Of a stretch of DNA of 64,000 nucleotides, positions 24,277 to 33,857 are shown one piece after another. The stretch's first letter is position 1. The number at the start of each line of letters is the position of its first letter. Both the position numbers and the translations under genes were made by a program. The notes beneath the pieces are model-generated. The model did no database searches. It saw only the letters and a program-made list of their open reading frames with translations, and was not told where the DNA came from. Origin of the DNA: Chloroflexota bacterium (lineage in GTDB: Bacteria > Chloroflexota > Dehalococcoidia > Bin125); NCBI GenBank assembly GCA_026707145.1, contig JAPOXK010000006.1, positions 1-64,000 on the forward strand, written 5' to 3'.

Positions 24277-25812
24277 CTATCGATCCGTGCCCCGCTGACG
24301 ATAGACCAACGCCTCGGCCATCTGCTCCGAGCCGATCTCCTCGGCACCGCTGAGGTCGGCAATGCTGCGAGCGACTTTCAGCACCCGGTGGAAGGCCCGG
24401 GCCGACAAGGAAAGCTGCGCCATCGCCATGCGCAGGATCGACGCCGCCTCGGGCGCAAGCCGCTCCTGACAATGCACCCGCACCTGCCGCGGCGACATTC
24501 CGGCGTTCAGGCCCGAACCGTCCGCCGCAAGGCGCGATCGCTGGCGCGCCTGTGCGGCGGTGATCCGCTCGCGAACGGTGGCCGATGATTCGCCCACGGT
24601 GGTTCCCGCCAGCTTCTCATAATCCAAGCGCGGGACCTCGACGAAAATATCGATGCGGTCAAGGAGCGGGCCGGAGATGCGGCGCTGGTACCGTTGCACG
24701 CTGCCCTCCGAGCAGGTACAGGCGCGGACCGCGTCGCCGTAGTAGCCGCAAGGACAGGGATTCATCGCCGCTACCAGCATGAAGCGGGCCGGATAGGTCA
24801 CCGCGCCGTGAGCCCGCGCGATCGTCACCTGGTGATCCTCCAGCGGTTGGCGCAGCGCCTCGAGCGCCGCGACCCCAAACTCGGGCAACTCGTCGAGAAA
24901 CAGCATCCCGTGATGACTCAGGCTGATCTCGCCCGGCCGAGGCTGACGCCCTCCGCCCACGAGTCCTGCGTTGGAGATCGTGTGATGCGGCGCTCGGAAG
25001 GGGCGTTGACGCAGCAGGGCGCCCCCTTCTGGGAGCGAGCCATTGACGCTGTAGATCTTGGCCACCTCCAGCGCTTCCTCCAGCGTGAGGCGCGGAAGGA
25101 CATCGCGCATCGCCTTGGCGAGGAGGGTTTTGCCGGCCCCGGGAGGACCGGCCATGAGAACGTTATGCCCGCCAGCTGCGGCGACCTCCAGCGCACGTTT
25201 CACATGCTCTTGGCCTCGCACATCGCCGAAGTCGACGGCGGGCTCGGGCTCAGGCTCGTCCGCCACCGCAGCGTCTCGATCGAACAGCTCCACGGCCGCG
25301 GACCCACGCGCCACGTCAATGAGCTGTCGCAATGATGGGAGGGGCTGCACCTCAATCTCCCGGATCAGCGCGGCCTCGGGCGCGTCAACGGCGCCGACAA
25401 CGAGGCGCCGCAGCCCACCGTCGCGGGTCATGGCGGCGACCGAGAGCGCACCCGGCACGTGCCGCACCTCTCCATCGAGAGCCAGTTCTCCGAGAAAAAC
25501 GGTCTGGTCGCAAACGGCCGCTGGAATCTGCTCGGAGGCGACGAGGATGCCCGCCGCGATGGGCAGGTCGTAGCCCGACCCTTCCTTGCGCAGATCGGCC
25601 GGTGCGAGGTTGACGGTGATTCGCTTCTGCGGAAAGGTCGCGCCCGCGTTGCGGATCGCCGCCCGCACGCGCTCTTTCGCCTCCGACACCGCGGCGTCGG
25701 GCAGGCCAACGATGTTAAAGGCGGGCAGACCCGTGGGTGCGATATCCACTTCCACGCTGACGGGCTCACCGACCAGCCCGACCACTGCGCAGCCCATGAC
25801 CCTCGCGAGCAT
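24277..25812 (-). CDS. comM: ComM / YifB family Mg-chelatase-like AAA+ ATPase
   Basis: 511-aa protein. The N-terminal S5/Lon-like domain (VEVDIAPTGLPAFNIVGLPDAAV... and NLAPADLRKEGSGYDLPIA) is followed by an AAA+ module with Walker A GPPGAGKTLLAKA, Walker B LFLDELPEF, and the Mg-chelatase-type C-terminal domain (RQRSRLAADGSGLNAGM..., LSARAFHRVLKVARSIADL). In naturally competent bacteria ComM is a hexameric helicase that promotes branch migration during integration of incoming DNA; in others its role is general recombination. The Cys-rich insert CPCGYYGDAVRACTCSE is typical. The ATG at 25812 matches the family start and has TACCCT 9 nt upstream. Confidence 0.93.
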   Translation of the reverse strand: MLARVMGCAVVGLVGEPVSVEVDIAPTGLPAFNIVGLPDAAVSEAKERVRAAIRNAGATFPQKRITVNLAPADLRKEGSGYDLPIAAGILVASEQIPAAVCDQTVFLGELALDGEVRHVPGALSVAAMTRDGGLRRLVVGAVDAPEAALIREIEVQPLPSLRQLIDVARGSAAVELFDRDAAVADEPEPEPAVDFGDVRGQEHVKRALEVAAAGGHNVLMAGPPGAGKTLLAKAMRDVLPRLTLEEALEVAKIYSVNGSLPEGGALLRQRPFRAPHHTISNAGLVGGGRQPRPGEISLSHHGMLFLDELPEFGVAALEALRQPLEDHQVTIARAHGAVTYPARFMLVAAMNPCPCGYYGDAVRACTCSEGSVQRYQRRISGPLLDRIDIFVEVPRLDYEKLAGTTVGESSATVRERITAAQARQRSRLAADGSGLNAGMSPRQVRVHCQERLAPEAASILRMAMAQLSLSARAFHRVLKVARSIADLSGAEEIGSEQMAEALVYRQRGTDR

Positions 25813-25821
25813 CACCCGCAT

Positions 25822-25827
25822 AGGGTA
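25822..25827 (-). promoter_or_regulatory. -10-like element TACCCT upstream of comM
   Basis: Minus-strand TACCCT ends 9 nt before the ATG at 25812 (directly abutting an in-frame ATG at 25821). With no Shine-Dalgarno, leaderless initiation at 25812 or 25815 is likely. Confidence 0.35.
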
Positions 25828-25861
25828 CCGCGCGCCTGTGAAATGAATGGCAAGGAAAAGG

Positions 25862-28072
25862 CTAGCGTGCGCGCTCCACGCTCAAGACACCGCGGACCGC
25901 GTCGACCTTGGTCATGACGCGCTGCAACTGCGCGACCCCGCTGGCCTCCACCGCCATCCGCAGCGTGACCAACCCGTCGCCCGATTCGTCGGTGCGGAGC
26001 CCGACCATGTTGATATCTTCATCCGCCAGGATCGTGGAAACATCCCGGACCAGCCCCACGCGATCCCAGCCCACGATTCGAATCTGGGAAGCGTAGTGCG
26101 TCCCCGGCGCACTCCCCCACTGGACCTCGACGATACGTTCCGGCTCGGCGGTGTTCACGATGCTACGGCAGTCGCTGCGATGCACCGTCACTCCCCGTCC
26201 GCGCGTTATGTAGCCTGTAATGGGGTCCTCGGAGACCGGACCACAGCAATTGGCGAGACGGGTAAGGACGTTGCGAGCGCCGAGGACGTGCACGCCCGTG
26301 ACGGCACGGTCCCGGGCCCGGGCCGGCTGCCCCAGCGGCTCCGACCCAGAAGGGATCTCGTCGGCCAAGGCGTGGGTAGCCAGCTTGAGCGCCACTTGGT
26401 GCGCCGAGAGATCGCCACGCCCGATCGCCTGGCAGAGGTCATCCAACGTGTCGTGCGCCGCGATCCGCAAGAGATCTGCTTCGATCTCGCCCAGCTTGAG
26501 ATTGAGGCGCCGCAGCTCACGCTCCATCTGCTCGCGGCCACGCGCGATGTTCTCTTCGCGCTCTTGTCGCCGGAACGCCTGCCGGACCCGGACGCGCGCG
26601 TGCTGCGTCTTGAGGTACCCCAGAGCCGGATTGAGCCAGTCGCGGGAAGGCCCGCGCGATGTGCGACTGGTGAGGATCTCAACGACATCCCCGTTCTGCA
26701 GCGGCGTGGAGAGCTGTACGAGGCGCCCATTCACCTTCGCGCCCACACATGAATATCCGACCTCGGTATGGATGAGGAAGGCAAAATCCAGCGGCGTCGC
26801 GCCCGCGGGCAGATCTTTCACTTCGCCCTTAGGCGTGAAGACGTAGACCTGGTCCTGAAAGATATCCGCCTTGAGCGTTTCGACGAATTCAGCGGCGCCC
26901 GACAGGTCGCGCTGCCAATCGACCAACCGGCGCAGCCAGGCGATGCGCTCTTCGTCGGGCCGGCGCCCCGCATCCCCTTCCTTGTAGCTCCAGTGCGCCG
27001 CGACGCCGTACTCGGCCTCACGATCCATCTCCCGGGTCCGGATTTGGACTTCCAGCGGACGGATTCCCTGCCAGTACACCGTCGTGTGTAACGACTGGTA
27101 CCCGTTGGGCTTGGGGTTACCGATGTAGTCGTCGAATTCGCCAGCGATCGGGCGCCAGAGCACGTGCACGATGCCGAGCGCGTTGTAGCAATCTTCCTTG
27201 CGCTGCACGAGGACCCGCAGCGCGAGCAGGTCGTAGATCTCGCTGAAGGAACGTCCTTGCTTCGCGTATTTCCGGATCTTCTGGTGGATCGAGTAGATGT
27301 TCTTGACACGCCCCTTCACGTCCGCCGCCAGGCCTTCCGCTGCAAGTGCATCTTCCAGCTTGCGACGGAGTTGCTCTACGTAGCGCTCTCGCGTCGCCCG
27401 GCGGTTCGCCACCAGTCTGGCGATGCGCCGGTACTGCTCGGGGTCGAGATAGCGAAAGGCGAGATCTTCCAGCTCCCATTTGAGCTGCCAGATCCCAAGC
27501 CGCGACGCCAACGGCGCGTAGATCTCCATCGTCTCTTGGGCGACTGCTACGCGCTTCTCGGCCGGCAGCGGCTCCAACGTGCGCATGTTATGGAGACGGT
27601 CAGCCAGCTTCACGATGACGACGCGAACATCCTCCGCCATCGCGATGAACATCTTGCGCAGGTTCTCGGCCTGCACGGCTTCGGCACCGGGCGCCTCGCT
27701 CCGATCACCCCAGGGGATCGTGCCCAACTTGGTCACCCCGTCAACAAGACGGGCGGTCTCCTCCCCGAACGCCGCGGCGAGTTCGCCGTGACTGATGCCA
27801 CAGTCCTCTTCAACATCGTGCAGCAGCGCCGCCTTGAGCGTCGCCACGTCGAGTTTGAGCTCCGCGCAGGACACCGCCGCCGCCAGCGGATGGATGATGT
27901 ACGGATCGCCGGTCAGCCGCGACTGGCCTCGGTGCGCCGTCTCGGCGAACGTGTACGCTCGCCGGACCTCTGCAACCTGCGCCTCATCCAGGTAGCGCTC
28001 TACATGCTGGTGCAGATCTTCAAAGGTTGGCCGTATCGGCTCCGCCCGCTGCCGTTCCGCCTCCGCGACCAT
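25862..28072 (-). CDS. rel: bifunctional (p)ppGpp synthetase/hydrolase (Rel/SpoT)
   Basis: 736-aa long RSH protein that makes and degrades the alarmone (p)ppGpp. The HD hydrolase domain (about 45-200) keeps HDVEED and KLADRLHNMRTL; the synthetase domain (about 225-360) keeps RVKNIYSIHQKI, YDLLALRVLV, PNGYQSLHTTV and EVQIRTREMDREAEYGVAAHW; a TGS domain (YVFTPKGEVKDLPAGATPLDFAFLIHTEVG) and a C-terminal ACT domain follow. Both active sites look intact, so it is probably the main bifunctional enzyme. It is divergent from hisS, and its -10-like TAGACT lies only 5 nt before the ATG. Confidence 0.95.
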   Translation of the reverse strand: MVAEAERQRAEPIRPTFEDLHQHVERYLDEAQVAEVRRAYTFAETAHRGQSRLTGDPYIIHPLAAAVSCAELKLDVATLKAALLHDVEEDCGISHGELAAAFGEETARLVDGVTKLGTIPWGDRSEAPGAEAVQAENLRKMFIAMAEDVRVVIVKLADRLHNMRTLEPLPAEKRVAVAQETMEIYAPLASRLGIWQLKWELEDLAFRYLDPEQYRRIARLVANRRATRERYVEQLRRKLEDALAAEGLAADVKGRVKNIYSIHQKIRKYAKQGRSFSEIYDLLALRVLVQRKEDCYNALGIVHVLWRPIAGEFDDYIGNPKPNGYQSLHTTVYWQGIRPLEVQIRTREMDREAEYGVAAHWSYKEGDAGRRPDEERIAWLRRLVDWQRDLSGAAEFVETLKADIFQDQVYVFTPKGEVKDLPAGATPLDFAFLIHTEVGYSCVGAKVNGRLVQLSTPLQNGDVVEILTSRTSRGPSRDWLNPALGYLKTQHARVRVRQAFRRQEREENIARGREQMERELRRLNLKLGEIEADLLRIAAHDTLDDLCQAIGRGDLSAHQVALKLATHALADEIPSGSEPLGQPARARDRAVTGVHVLGARNVLTRLANCCGPVSEDPITGYITRGRGVTVHRSDCRSIVNTAEPERIVEVQWGSAPGTHYASQIRIVGWDRVGLVRDVSTILADEDINMVGLRTDESGDGLVTLRMAVEASGVAQLQRVMTKVDAVRGVLSVERAR

Positions 28073-28077
28073 GCTTC

Positions 28078-28083
28078 AGTCTA
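28078..28083 (-). promoter_or_regulatory. -10-like element TAGACT upstream of rel
   Basis: Minus-strand TAGACT ends 5 nt before the rel ATG, leaving no room for a ribosome-binding site; a leaderless transcript is likely. Confidence 0.35.
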
Positions 28084-28180
28084 GCGCGTGCTTTCACGGG
28101 GCAGACACCGCCCGTACGATGTTCGGTGCACAGCGGTCAACCACGCAGCATCCCCGTGGATGATCATGAGGAGTGGCACC

Positions 28181-29452
28181 GTGTTGCGCGCCCCCCGTGG
28201 CACCCACGACATTCTCCCCAGCGACCAGCCCACTCGCCGACACATCGTCGCCACGGCGCAACAGCTGGCGGAACTGGCCGGCTACCGCGGCTTCGAGCCC
28301 CCGACCTTCGAGCAAGCCGATCTCTTCATCCGCGGCGTGGGCGCGGGGACGGACATCGTCGAGAAAGAGATGTACCTCTTCGAAGACCGCAGCGGCGATC
28401 GCCTCGCATTGCGTCCCGAGGGTACGGCCTCAGCCTGTCGCGCTTATCTCGAGCACGGGATGGCCAATCAGCTCCAACCGGTCAAGCTCCACTACCACCT
28501 GCCCATCTTTCGCTACGAGCGCCCGCAAGCTGGCCGTTTCCGTCAGCATACGCAGTTCGGGATCGAGGCGATCGGCATCCGGGACGCCGCCCTTGATGCG
28601 GAGGTCATCGAACTGGGCTGGCGAATCCCCGAGGCGCTCGGCATCAAGCATCTGACGCTCTCCATCAACAGCATCGGAGACGCGCAGGACCGCCAGCGCT
28701 ACGTGCCCCTGCTGCGCGATCATTTCCGGCCCCACCGGGACAACCTCTGCGATGACTGTCGCGACCGCTTCGAGCGAGCTCCCCTGCGGCTACTCGATTG
28801 CAAGGAGGATCGTTGCCAGCCCTTCCGCACCGGCGCACCTCGGATGAGCGAGCACTTGCGTCCCGAGTCGAAAGCCTATTACGACGAACTCCAGCTCTCG
28901 CTGGATGCGATCGGCATCCCTTTCAAGGAACGTCCAACGCTCGTGCGGGGTCTGGACTATTACACGCACACCGTCTTCGAGATCGAACCGCCCACCAGCG
29001 GCTCGCAGGTGACGCTGATCGCCGGCGGGCGCTACGACGGCTTGATCGAGGAACTCGGCGGGCCGCACACCCCAGGGATCGGCTTTGGAATGGGGATCGA
29101 GCGTTTGGCATTGACGTTAGATGCACAAGGGCTCGGGGCGGTATTGCCGCCCGCGCCCCCGGTCGTCCTGGTCCACCTCGGGGCAGCGGCGCGCAGGGCG
29201 GCGGCGCGGATCGCGTCCGACTTGCGCCGCGAAGGGATCGGCGCGCATCTCGTCTTCGGCGATCGCTCGTTGAAAGCGCAACTGCGGCACGCGGGGCGGA
29301 CAGGCGCGCGCATGGCGGTGATCATCGGGGAGCGTGAGCTCCAGCAGGGGCAAGCCACCATCCGTGATCTGGCTGACAGCCAGCAACGTGAAGTTGCGAT
29401 CGATCGGGTCGTCGCCGAGCTTGCCGCCGCCGATCTTTATACTGAAGAGTGA
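28181..29452 (+). CDS. hisS: histidyl-tRNA synthetase
   Basis: 423-aa class II aminoacyl-tRNA synthetase that charges tRNA-His. It opens with [11 protein letters not shown], and keeps motif 2 ([30 protein letters not shown]), the histidine-specific [15 protein letters not shown] and motif 3 ([11 protein letters not shown]). The C-terminal anticodon-binding domain (from about residue 325) is present. The GTG at 28181 was chosen over upstream ATGs (28160, 28166) because AGGAG sits 7 nt before it and relatives begin there. prfA follows closely on the same strand. Confidence 0.95.
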   Translation: MLRAPRGTHDILPSDQPTRRHIVATAQQLAELAGYRGFEPPTFEQADLFIRGVGAGTDIVEKEMYLFEDRSGDRLALRPEGTASACRAYLEHGMANQLQPVKLHYHLPIFRYERPQAGRFRQHTQFGIEAIGIRDAALDAEVIELGWRIPEALGIKHLTLSINSIGDAQDRQRYVPLLRDHFRPHRDNLCDDCRDRFERAPLRLLDCKEDRCQPFRTGAPRMSEHLRPESKAYYDELQLSLDAIGIPFKERPTLVRGLDYYTHTVFEIEPPTSGSQVTLIAGGRYDGLIEELGGPHTPGIGFGMGIERLALTLDAQGLGAVLPPAPPVVLVHLGAAARRAAARIASDLRREGIGAHLVFGDRSLKAQLRHAGRTGARMAVIIGERELQQGQATIRDLADSQQREVAIDRVVAELAAADLYTEE

Positions 29453-29486
29453 GCAGACGGCTGACGCAGCTGCGGAAAACACCAGT

Positions 29487-30557
29487 ATGTGGGATCAAGT
29501 GCACGCGACACGCCGTCGCTTCGACGAACTCGAAGCGGAGATGGCCGTGCCTGCAGTCGCGACGGATGCCGCGCGCCTACAAGCGCTCGCGAAGAAGCGT
29601 GCGGAGCTGGAGGAGTTGGTCGCCATCGCTGGCGAGCACACGCAACTCGAAGATAACCTGCGTCAGGCGCGTGAGCTCCTCGAAAGCGATCAAGACGCCG
29701 CGCTTCAAGAGCTGGCCCATCAAGAGATCGCCGCGTTGACCGAGCGCCTCGAAGATCTGACTGCACGCGCCAAGAAGGCGCTCCTCCCCAAGGACGCCAA
29801 CGACGAGCGAGACGTCATCATCGAGATTCGCGCCGGGACGGGCGGCGATGAAGCAGGATTGTGGGCCGCCGATCTCTTCCGCGCCTATACGCGCCACGCC
29901 GAAAGCAACGGCTGGCGCACCGACGTGCTGGCTGCCAGCGAGAACGCCGCAGGCGGCTTCAAAGAGATCATCTTCGAAGTGCAAGGAACGGGGGCGTTTT
30001 CGCGGTTCAAGTACGAGAGCGGAGTCCACCGCGTGCAGCGCGTCCCGCAGACGGAAGCGCAGGGACGCATCCACACGTCCACGGCAACGGTAGCGGTGCT
30101 GCCGAAAGCGCAGGATATCGATGTCGAACTCAACGAAGCGGATATCCGGATGGACCGCTTCCACTCCGGCGGGGCCGGCGGGCAAAACGTCAACAAGGTG
30201 GAAACCGGCGTGCGTCTCACCCACGAGCCGACCGGCATCGTCGTGACCTGCACCGGCGAGCGCTCGCAGCTCAAGAATCGCATGCAAGCGATGAGCATTC
30301 TCCGGGCTCGCCTCTACGAGCGCGAGCGGCAGCGCGTGCAGGATGAGCGCTCGGAGAGCCGGCGCGCCCAGGTTGGAACGGGAGAGCGCTCGGAAAAGAT
30401 CCGAACCTACAACTTCCCGGAGAACCGTATCTCCGACCATCGCGCCGGCATCACCATGCACAACCTCACAACCGCGCTGGACGGCGAGCTGGGCGAGCTC
30501 CTTGCCGCCGTCGCCGCTGCGGCGGAAGCCAAGCAACTCCAGCAACAGGTCGCATGA
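29487..30557 (+). CDS. prfA: peptide chain release factor 1
   Basis: 356-aa RF1 that recognises UAA and UAG and triggers peptidyl-tRNA hydrolysis. The GGQ catalytic loop is present as [15 protein letters not shown], and the codon-recognition PxT tripeptide is PQT in [14 protein letters not shown], which marks RF1 rather than RF2. The ATG at 29487 (MWDQV) is the expected start; the open frame extends upstream into hisS but is not coding. Its stop overlaps the start of prmC (ATGA), which encodes the methyltransferase that modifies this factor's GGQ glutamine. Confidence 0.96.
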   Translation: MWDQVHATRRRFDELEAEMAVPAVATDAARLQALAKKRAELEELVAIAGEHTQLEDNLRQARELLESDQDAALQELAHQEIAALTERLEDLTARAKKALLPKDANDERDVIIEIRAGTGGDEAGLWAADLFRAYTRHAESNGWRTDVLAASENAAGGFKEIIFEVQGTGAFSRFKYESGVHRVQRVPQTEAQGRIHTSTATVAVLPKAQDIDVELNEADIRMDRFHSGGAGGQNVNKVETGVRLTHEPTGIVVTCTGERSQLKNRMQAMSILRARLYERERQRVQDERSESRRAQVGTGERSEKIRTYNFPENRISDHRAGITMHNLTTALDGELGELLAAVAAAAEAKQLQQQVA

Positions 30558-31423
30558 GCCCTCTTCCAGCGACGCTGCGAGACGCCTGGATGGACGGCGC
30601 CGACCGCTTGAACCGGGCAGGCGTGGACGACGCCCGCTTCGAGGCGGAAGTCCTCCTGCGTCACGCCAGCGGCCGCACGCGCGCCGACCTCTACGCCAAT
30701 CTCACCGAAACCGTCGATCCCGCGGCCCAGCTGGAATTCGAGGCAACCCTGGCGCGGCGGGCACGACGTGAGCCGTTGGCCTACATCATTGGTCACCGCG
30801 AGTTCTACGGTCTCGACATACAGGTCACACCCGACGTCCTCATCCCCCGCCCGGAGTCGGAGTTGCTGGTCGAGACGGCCTTGGATGCCCTCAAAGGGCA
30901 ACGGGTGCGTCAAGCGCTCGTCGTGGACGTAGGAACCGGTTCCGGCGCTCTCGGCATCGCCATCGCGAAGAACCGCCGCGGTGTCCGGCTGGTCGGTATA
31001 GATCAGTCGCGCTCGGCGTTGAGCGTCGCGGCTGCGAACGGCGCCCGTCTCATCCCCAAAACCCCTCGACTTTGGCTACAAGCGGACCTGCTCACGGCCC
31101 TGGCCGGCCCGGTCGACTGTATCGTCGCCAATCTCCCGTATATCTCCGAGGAAGCACTGGAGCAGCTTCCGCCAGAGATCGCCGACTTCGAGCCGCGCCA
31201 AGCACTCGTCTCGCCCGGTGGCGGCGGCGCCGATCTCATCCTACGGCTACTCACGCAGCTCGCACGCCGGCTGGCTCCCCGAGGGACAGCCGTGCTAGAG
31301 ATCGACCCGCACTGCGCCGATCAGGTCAGCGACGCAGCACGCCAACTCCTGCCCGACGCCAAGCTTGATCTCTTGCAGGACCTGGGCGGGGATGCGCGCG
31401 CGCTCCGCGTCGCCGCTGGCTAA
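30554..31423 (+). CDS. prmC: release factor glutamine N5-methyltransferase PrmC
   Basis: 289-aa SAM-dependent methyltransferase that methylates the glutamine of the GGQ motif in release factors. An N-terminal helical substrate-binding domain precedes [14 protein letters not shown] motif [17 protein letters not shown], and the catalytic NLPYISEE (NPPY-type) motif. The four-base overlap with prfA indicates translational coupling of enzyme and substrate. Length and motif order are normal for the family. Confidence 0.95.
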   Translation: MSPLPATLRDAWMDGADRLNRAGVDDARFEAEVLLRHASGRTRADLYANLTETVDPAAQLEFEATLARRARREPLAYIIGHREFYGLDIQVTPDVLIPRPESELLVETALDALKGQRVRQALVVDVGTGSGALGIAIAKNRRGVRLVGIDQSRSALSVAAANGARLIPKTPRLWLQADLLTALAGPVDCIVANLPYISEEALEQLPPEIADFEPRQALVSPGGGGADLILRLLTQLARRLAPRGTAVLEIDPHCADQVSDAARQLLPDAKLDLLQDLGGDARALRVAAG

Positions 31424-31454
31424 CAGCCCCCAAACCGCTGCTGTCCGACGCAAG

Positions 31455-32591
31455 CTATTGCGAAAGCTGGTAGAGCTTGCCTTCGGTTTTGATCGCGGGG
31501 GCGATCACCATCTCGGCTTGGTGCATCTCACGGATGTTGCGTGCGCCCACCATCGCCATGCAGGTGCGGAGGGCGCCGGCGAGATTCTCGCTACCGTTCG
31601 TCCGGCTCGTCGGACCGAACAGCAGCCGTTGCAACGTCGTGCGCTGGCCAACCTCCACCCGCACGCCGCGCGGCAGGTCCGCGTGGGCTGTCGCCATGCC
31701 CCAATGGAAGCCACCACCCGGCGCCTCGGCCGTACCCGCGAAAGGTGATCCCAGCATGACCGCGTCCGCTCCGGCCACGAAAGCCTTGCACATATCGCCG
31801 CCCGTACGGATGCCTCCATCAGTAATGATCGGCACGTAGCGGCCGCTATCGGCGTAGTACTTGTCGCGGGCAGCAGCGCAATCGATGGTTGCCGTGACTT
31901 GCGGCACTCCCACGCCCAACACTTCACGGCTGGTGCAGGCGGCGCCGGGCCCCACTCCGACGAGCAATCCCGCGATACCCTCACGAAACAACTCCAGGGC
32001 GCCCTGATAACTGACGGTATTGCCAACGATCACCGGCATCGACACCTGATCCACGAACTCGCTCAGGATCAGCCCACGGAGCGAGTGTGAAATGTGCCGC
32101 GCCGTTGTCACCGTGGACTGTACGACGAAGAGGTCCGCGCCCGCTTCCTCGGCAACTAGCGCCAACTGCTTGGTTTTCGCCGGCGTGGCAGCAACCGCAG
32201 CAGGCACACCGCCTGCCCGGATCTCTTGGATCCGTTGGGCGACTAAGTCGTCGCGTACGGGCGCACGGTACGCTTCCTGCAAGATCGCGGTCGCCCCGGT
32301 CTTATCGGCCGCCGCGACCCTTTGCAAAATCTCACGCGGCTCATCGAACCGGCACTGCAATCCCTCCAAGTTGAGCACGGCCAGCCCGCCCATCCGGCCA
32401 TAGGCGATCGCCATCTGTGGATCGACGACGGCGTCCATCGCGGCCGCGAGAATCGGCAATTCAAACCTGAGCTCGCCCACGTCCAGCTGAACATCGGTCA
32501 TATCCGGATTAAGCGTGGTCGTGCCGGGGACGATCGCCACATCATCGAAACCGTACGCTTGACGCAGGTCTTTCAAGTACGGAATCGACAT
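31455..32591 (-). CDS. guaB3: GuaB3 family IMP dehydrogenase-related protein
   Basis: 378-aa TIM-barrel protein of the IMPDH/GMP reductase superfamily lacking CBS domains. The phosphate loop and catalytic Cys region reads GVGPGAACTSREVLGVGVPQ, and ITDGGIRTGGDMCKAFVAGADAVMLGSPFAG follows. The opening YGFDDVAIVPG and its length match GuaB3, known mainly from Actinobacteria, Cyanobacteria and Chloroflexota. IMP to XMP oxidation or GMP reduction is likely. The ATG at 32591 was picked from alignment of SIPYLKDL with relatives and a GGGAAG upstream; the longer frame adds 47 unlikely residues. Confidence 0.9.
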   Translation of the reverse strand: MSIPYLKDLRQAYGFDDVAIVPGTTTLNPDMTDVQLDVGELRFELPILAAAMDAVVDPQMAIAYGRMGGLAVLNLEGLQCRFDEPREILQRVAAADKTGATAILQEAYRAPVRDDLVAQRIQEIRAGGVPAAVAATPAKTKQLALVAEEAGADLFVVQSTVTTARHISHSLRGLILSEFVDQVSMPVIVGNTVSYQGALELFREGIAGLLVGVGPGAACTSREVLGVGVPQVTATIDCAAARDKYYADSGRYVPIITDGGIRTGGDMCKAFVAGADAVMLGSPFAGTAEAPGGGFHWGMATAHADLPRGVRVEVGQRTTLQRLLFGPTSRTNGSENLAGALRTCMAMVGARNIREMHQAEMVIAPAIKTEGKLYQLSQ

Positions 32592-32868
32592 GGCTTCCCT
32601 TTCTTCGCAGGGAGCACTGCTGCTCAGCGCCCCATACGCAAACCGCGCGGCATTCGGCCGCGCGGCATTTCCGGTCTCTTGGGTCGGGGCAGCAGGCCCA
32701 GGCAAGCGATCCACCCTCCGCTGCTGTATCACTCAGTCCTCTGCAAGCGCACTGAGTAAGTGCGCGAAGTATACGCGCCGTCGCCGGAGCCGAGCAAAGC
32801 CCAGCTTATCGCGCTTATCACAGCGCGCACGTGGCCGAACGCCGAGCCATGCTTGCGGCGGACGGCTC

Positions 32869-32874
32869 TATACT
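32869..32874 (+). promoter_or_regulatory. -10-like element TATACT, 7 nt before rsmI
   Basis: TATACT, a near-consensus -10, ends 7 nt before the GTG at 32882. It is the clearest of the leaderless-type starts in the window and the reason for choosing this GTG. Confidence 0.45.
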
Positions 32875-32881
32875 TTCCCGC

Positions 32882-33703
32882 GTGCCGGGCACGCTTTACG
32901 TCGTCGCGACGCCAATCGGCAACCTTGAGGACCTGTCGGCCCGAGCGGCGCGCGTCCTCGCCGAGGTTGAGATCGTTGCGGCAGAGCGTGTTCAGACAGC
33001 CAAGAAGCTCTTACGTCATCTCGCCATTGAGGCTCGCTGCCTCTCCTACAACGATCGCAATAAGCGCCGTACCACCGAGCGCCTCCAGAACGCGCTCCGA
33101 GCGGGTGACAGCGTCGCGCTAATTTGCGACGCAGGGACGCCCGGCCTCTCGGACCCCGGCCAGGATCTCGTCGCCGCCGCAGTCGAGGCGGGAGCAACCG
33201 TCACTCCCATCCCAGGGCCGTCCGCCGCAACGGCGTTGCTCTCGGTGGCGGGGACGCGCACCCGGACTGTCACTATTATCGGCTTCCTGCCCAAACGCAT
33301 GGCTGAACGGCGAGGCTTGCTCGCTACGCTATCGAAGGGAACCGACCCCGTGATCGCCTTCGAGTCACCGCATCGTCTCCGACAGACCCTCACGGACATC
33401 ACGGATCTCCTACCCACGGCTCAATTAGTCGTCGGGCGGGAGATAACCAAGCTCCACGAAGAGATCTGGCGGGGCACGCCAGGGGAGGCGCTCGTGCACT
33501 TCAGCAGCCCCCGAGGGGAATTCACGCTCTTGCTCGTCCCCGGCGACCAGCCCCGCGTCTGGTCTGATGACGAAGTCCGCGCCGCCCTCCTCGTCCAGCG
33601 TGATAACGGCGTCCGCCGTTCCAAGGCAGCGGCAGCCGTCGCCGCCGCCGCGGGGAGACCGCGTCAAGCGGTCTACGCTCTGTGGGCTACAGAGCAGCAC
33701 TAG
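32882..33703 (+). CDS. rsmI: 16S rRNA (cytidine1402-2'-O)-methyltransferase
   Basis: 273-aa tetrapyrrole-methylase-fold enzyme that methylates the ribose of C1402 in the decoding centre. Diagnostic segments are GTLYVVATPIGNLEDLSARA at the N terminus, AERVQTAKKLLRHL, CDAGTPGLSDPGQDLV, PIPGPSAATALLSVAG, GFLPKR and FESPHRLRQTL. The GTG at 32882 places VPGTLYVV at the start as in relatives, and a TATACT element lies 7 nt upstream; in-frame GTG 32831 and ATG 32849 are alternatives. The C-terminal domain is slightly Ala-rich but complete. Confidence 0.93.
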   Translation: MPGTLYVVATPIGNLEDLSARAARVLAEVEIVAAERVQTAKKLLRHLAIEARCLSYNDRNKRRTTERLQNALRAGDSVALICDAGTPGLSDPGQDLVAAAVEAGATVTPIPGPSAATALLSVAGTRTRTVTIIGFLPKRMAERRGLLATLSKGTDPVIAFESPHRLRQTLTDITDLLPTAQLVVGREITKLHEEIWRGTPGEALVHFSSPRGEFTLLLVPGDQPRVWSDDEVRAALLVQRDNGVRRSKAAAAVAAAAGRPRQAVYALWATEQH

Positions 33704-33857
33704 CCGGGCGCACCAACTCAGACACGACGCGGTGTGCTTGGTACCATCAATGACAAGCGATCGTCACGCTCAGCGCGCCTTCCGTGCGCTCGGCAGCCAG
33801 CGTTGCGCAGGATCTCTCGTTCGTGAGCGACCCACCCGTCACCGAAATGAGCCCGGT

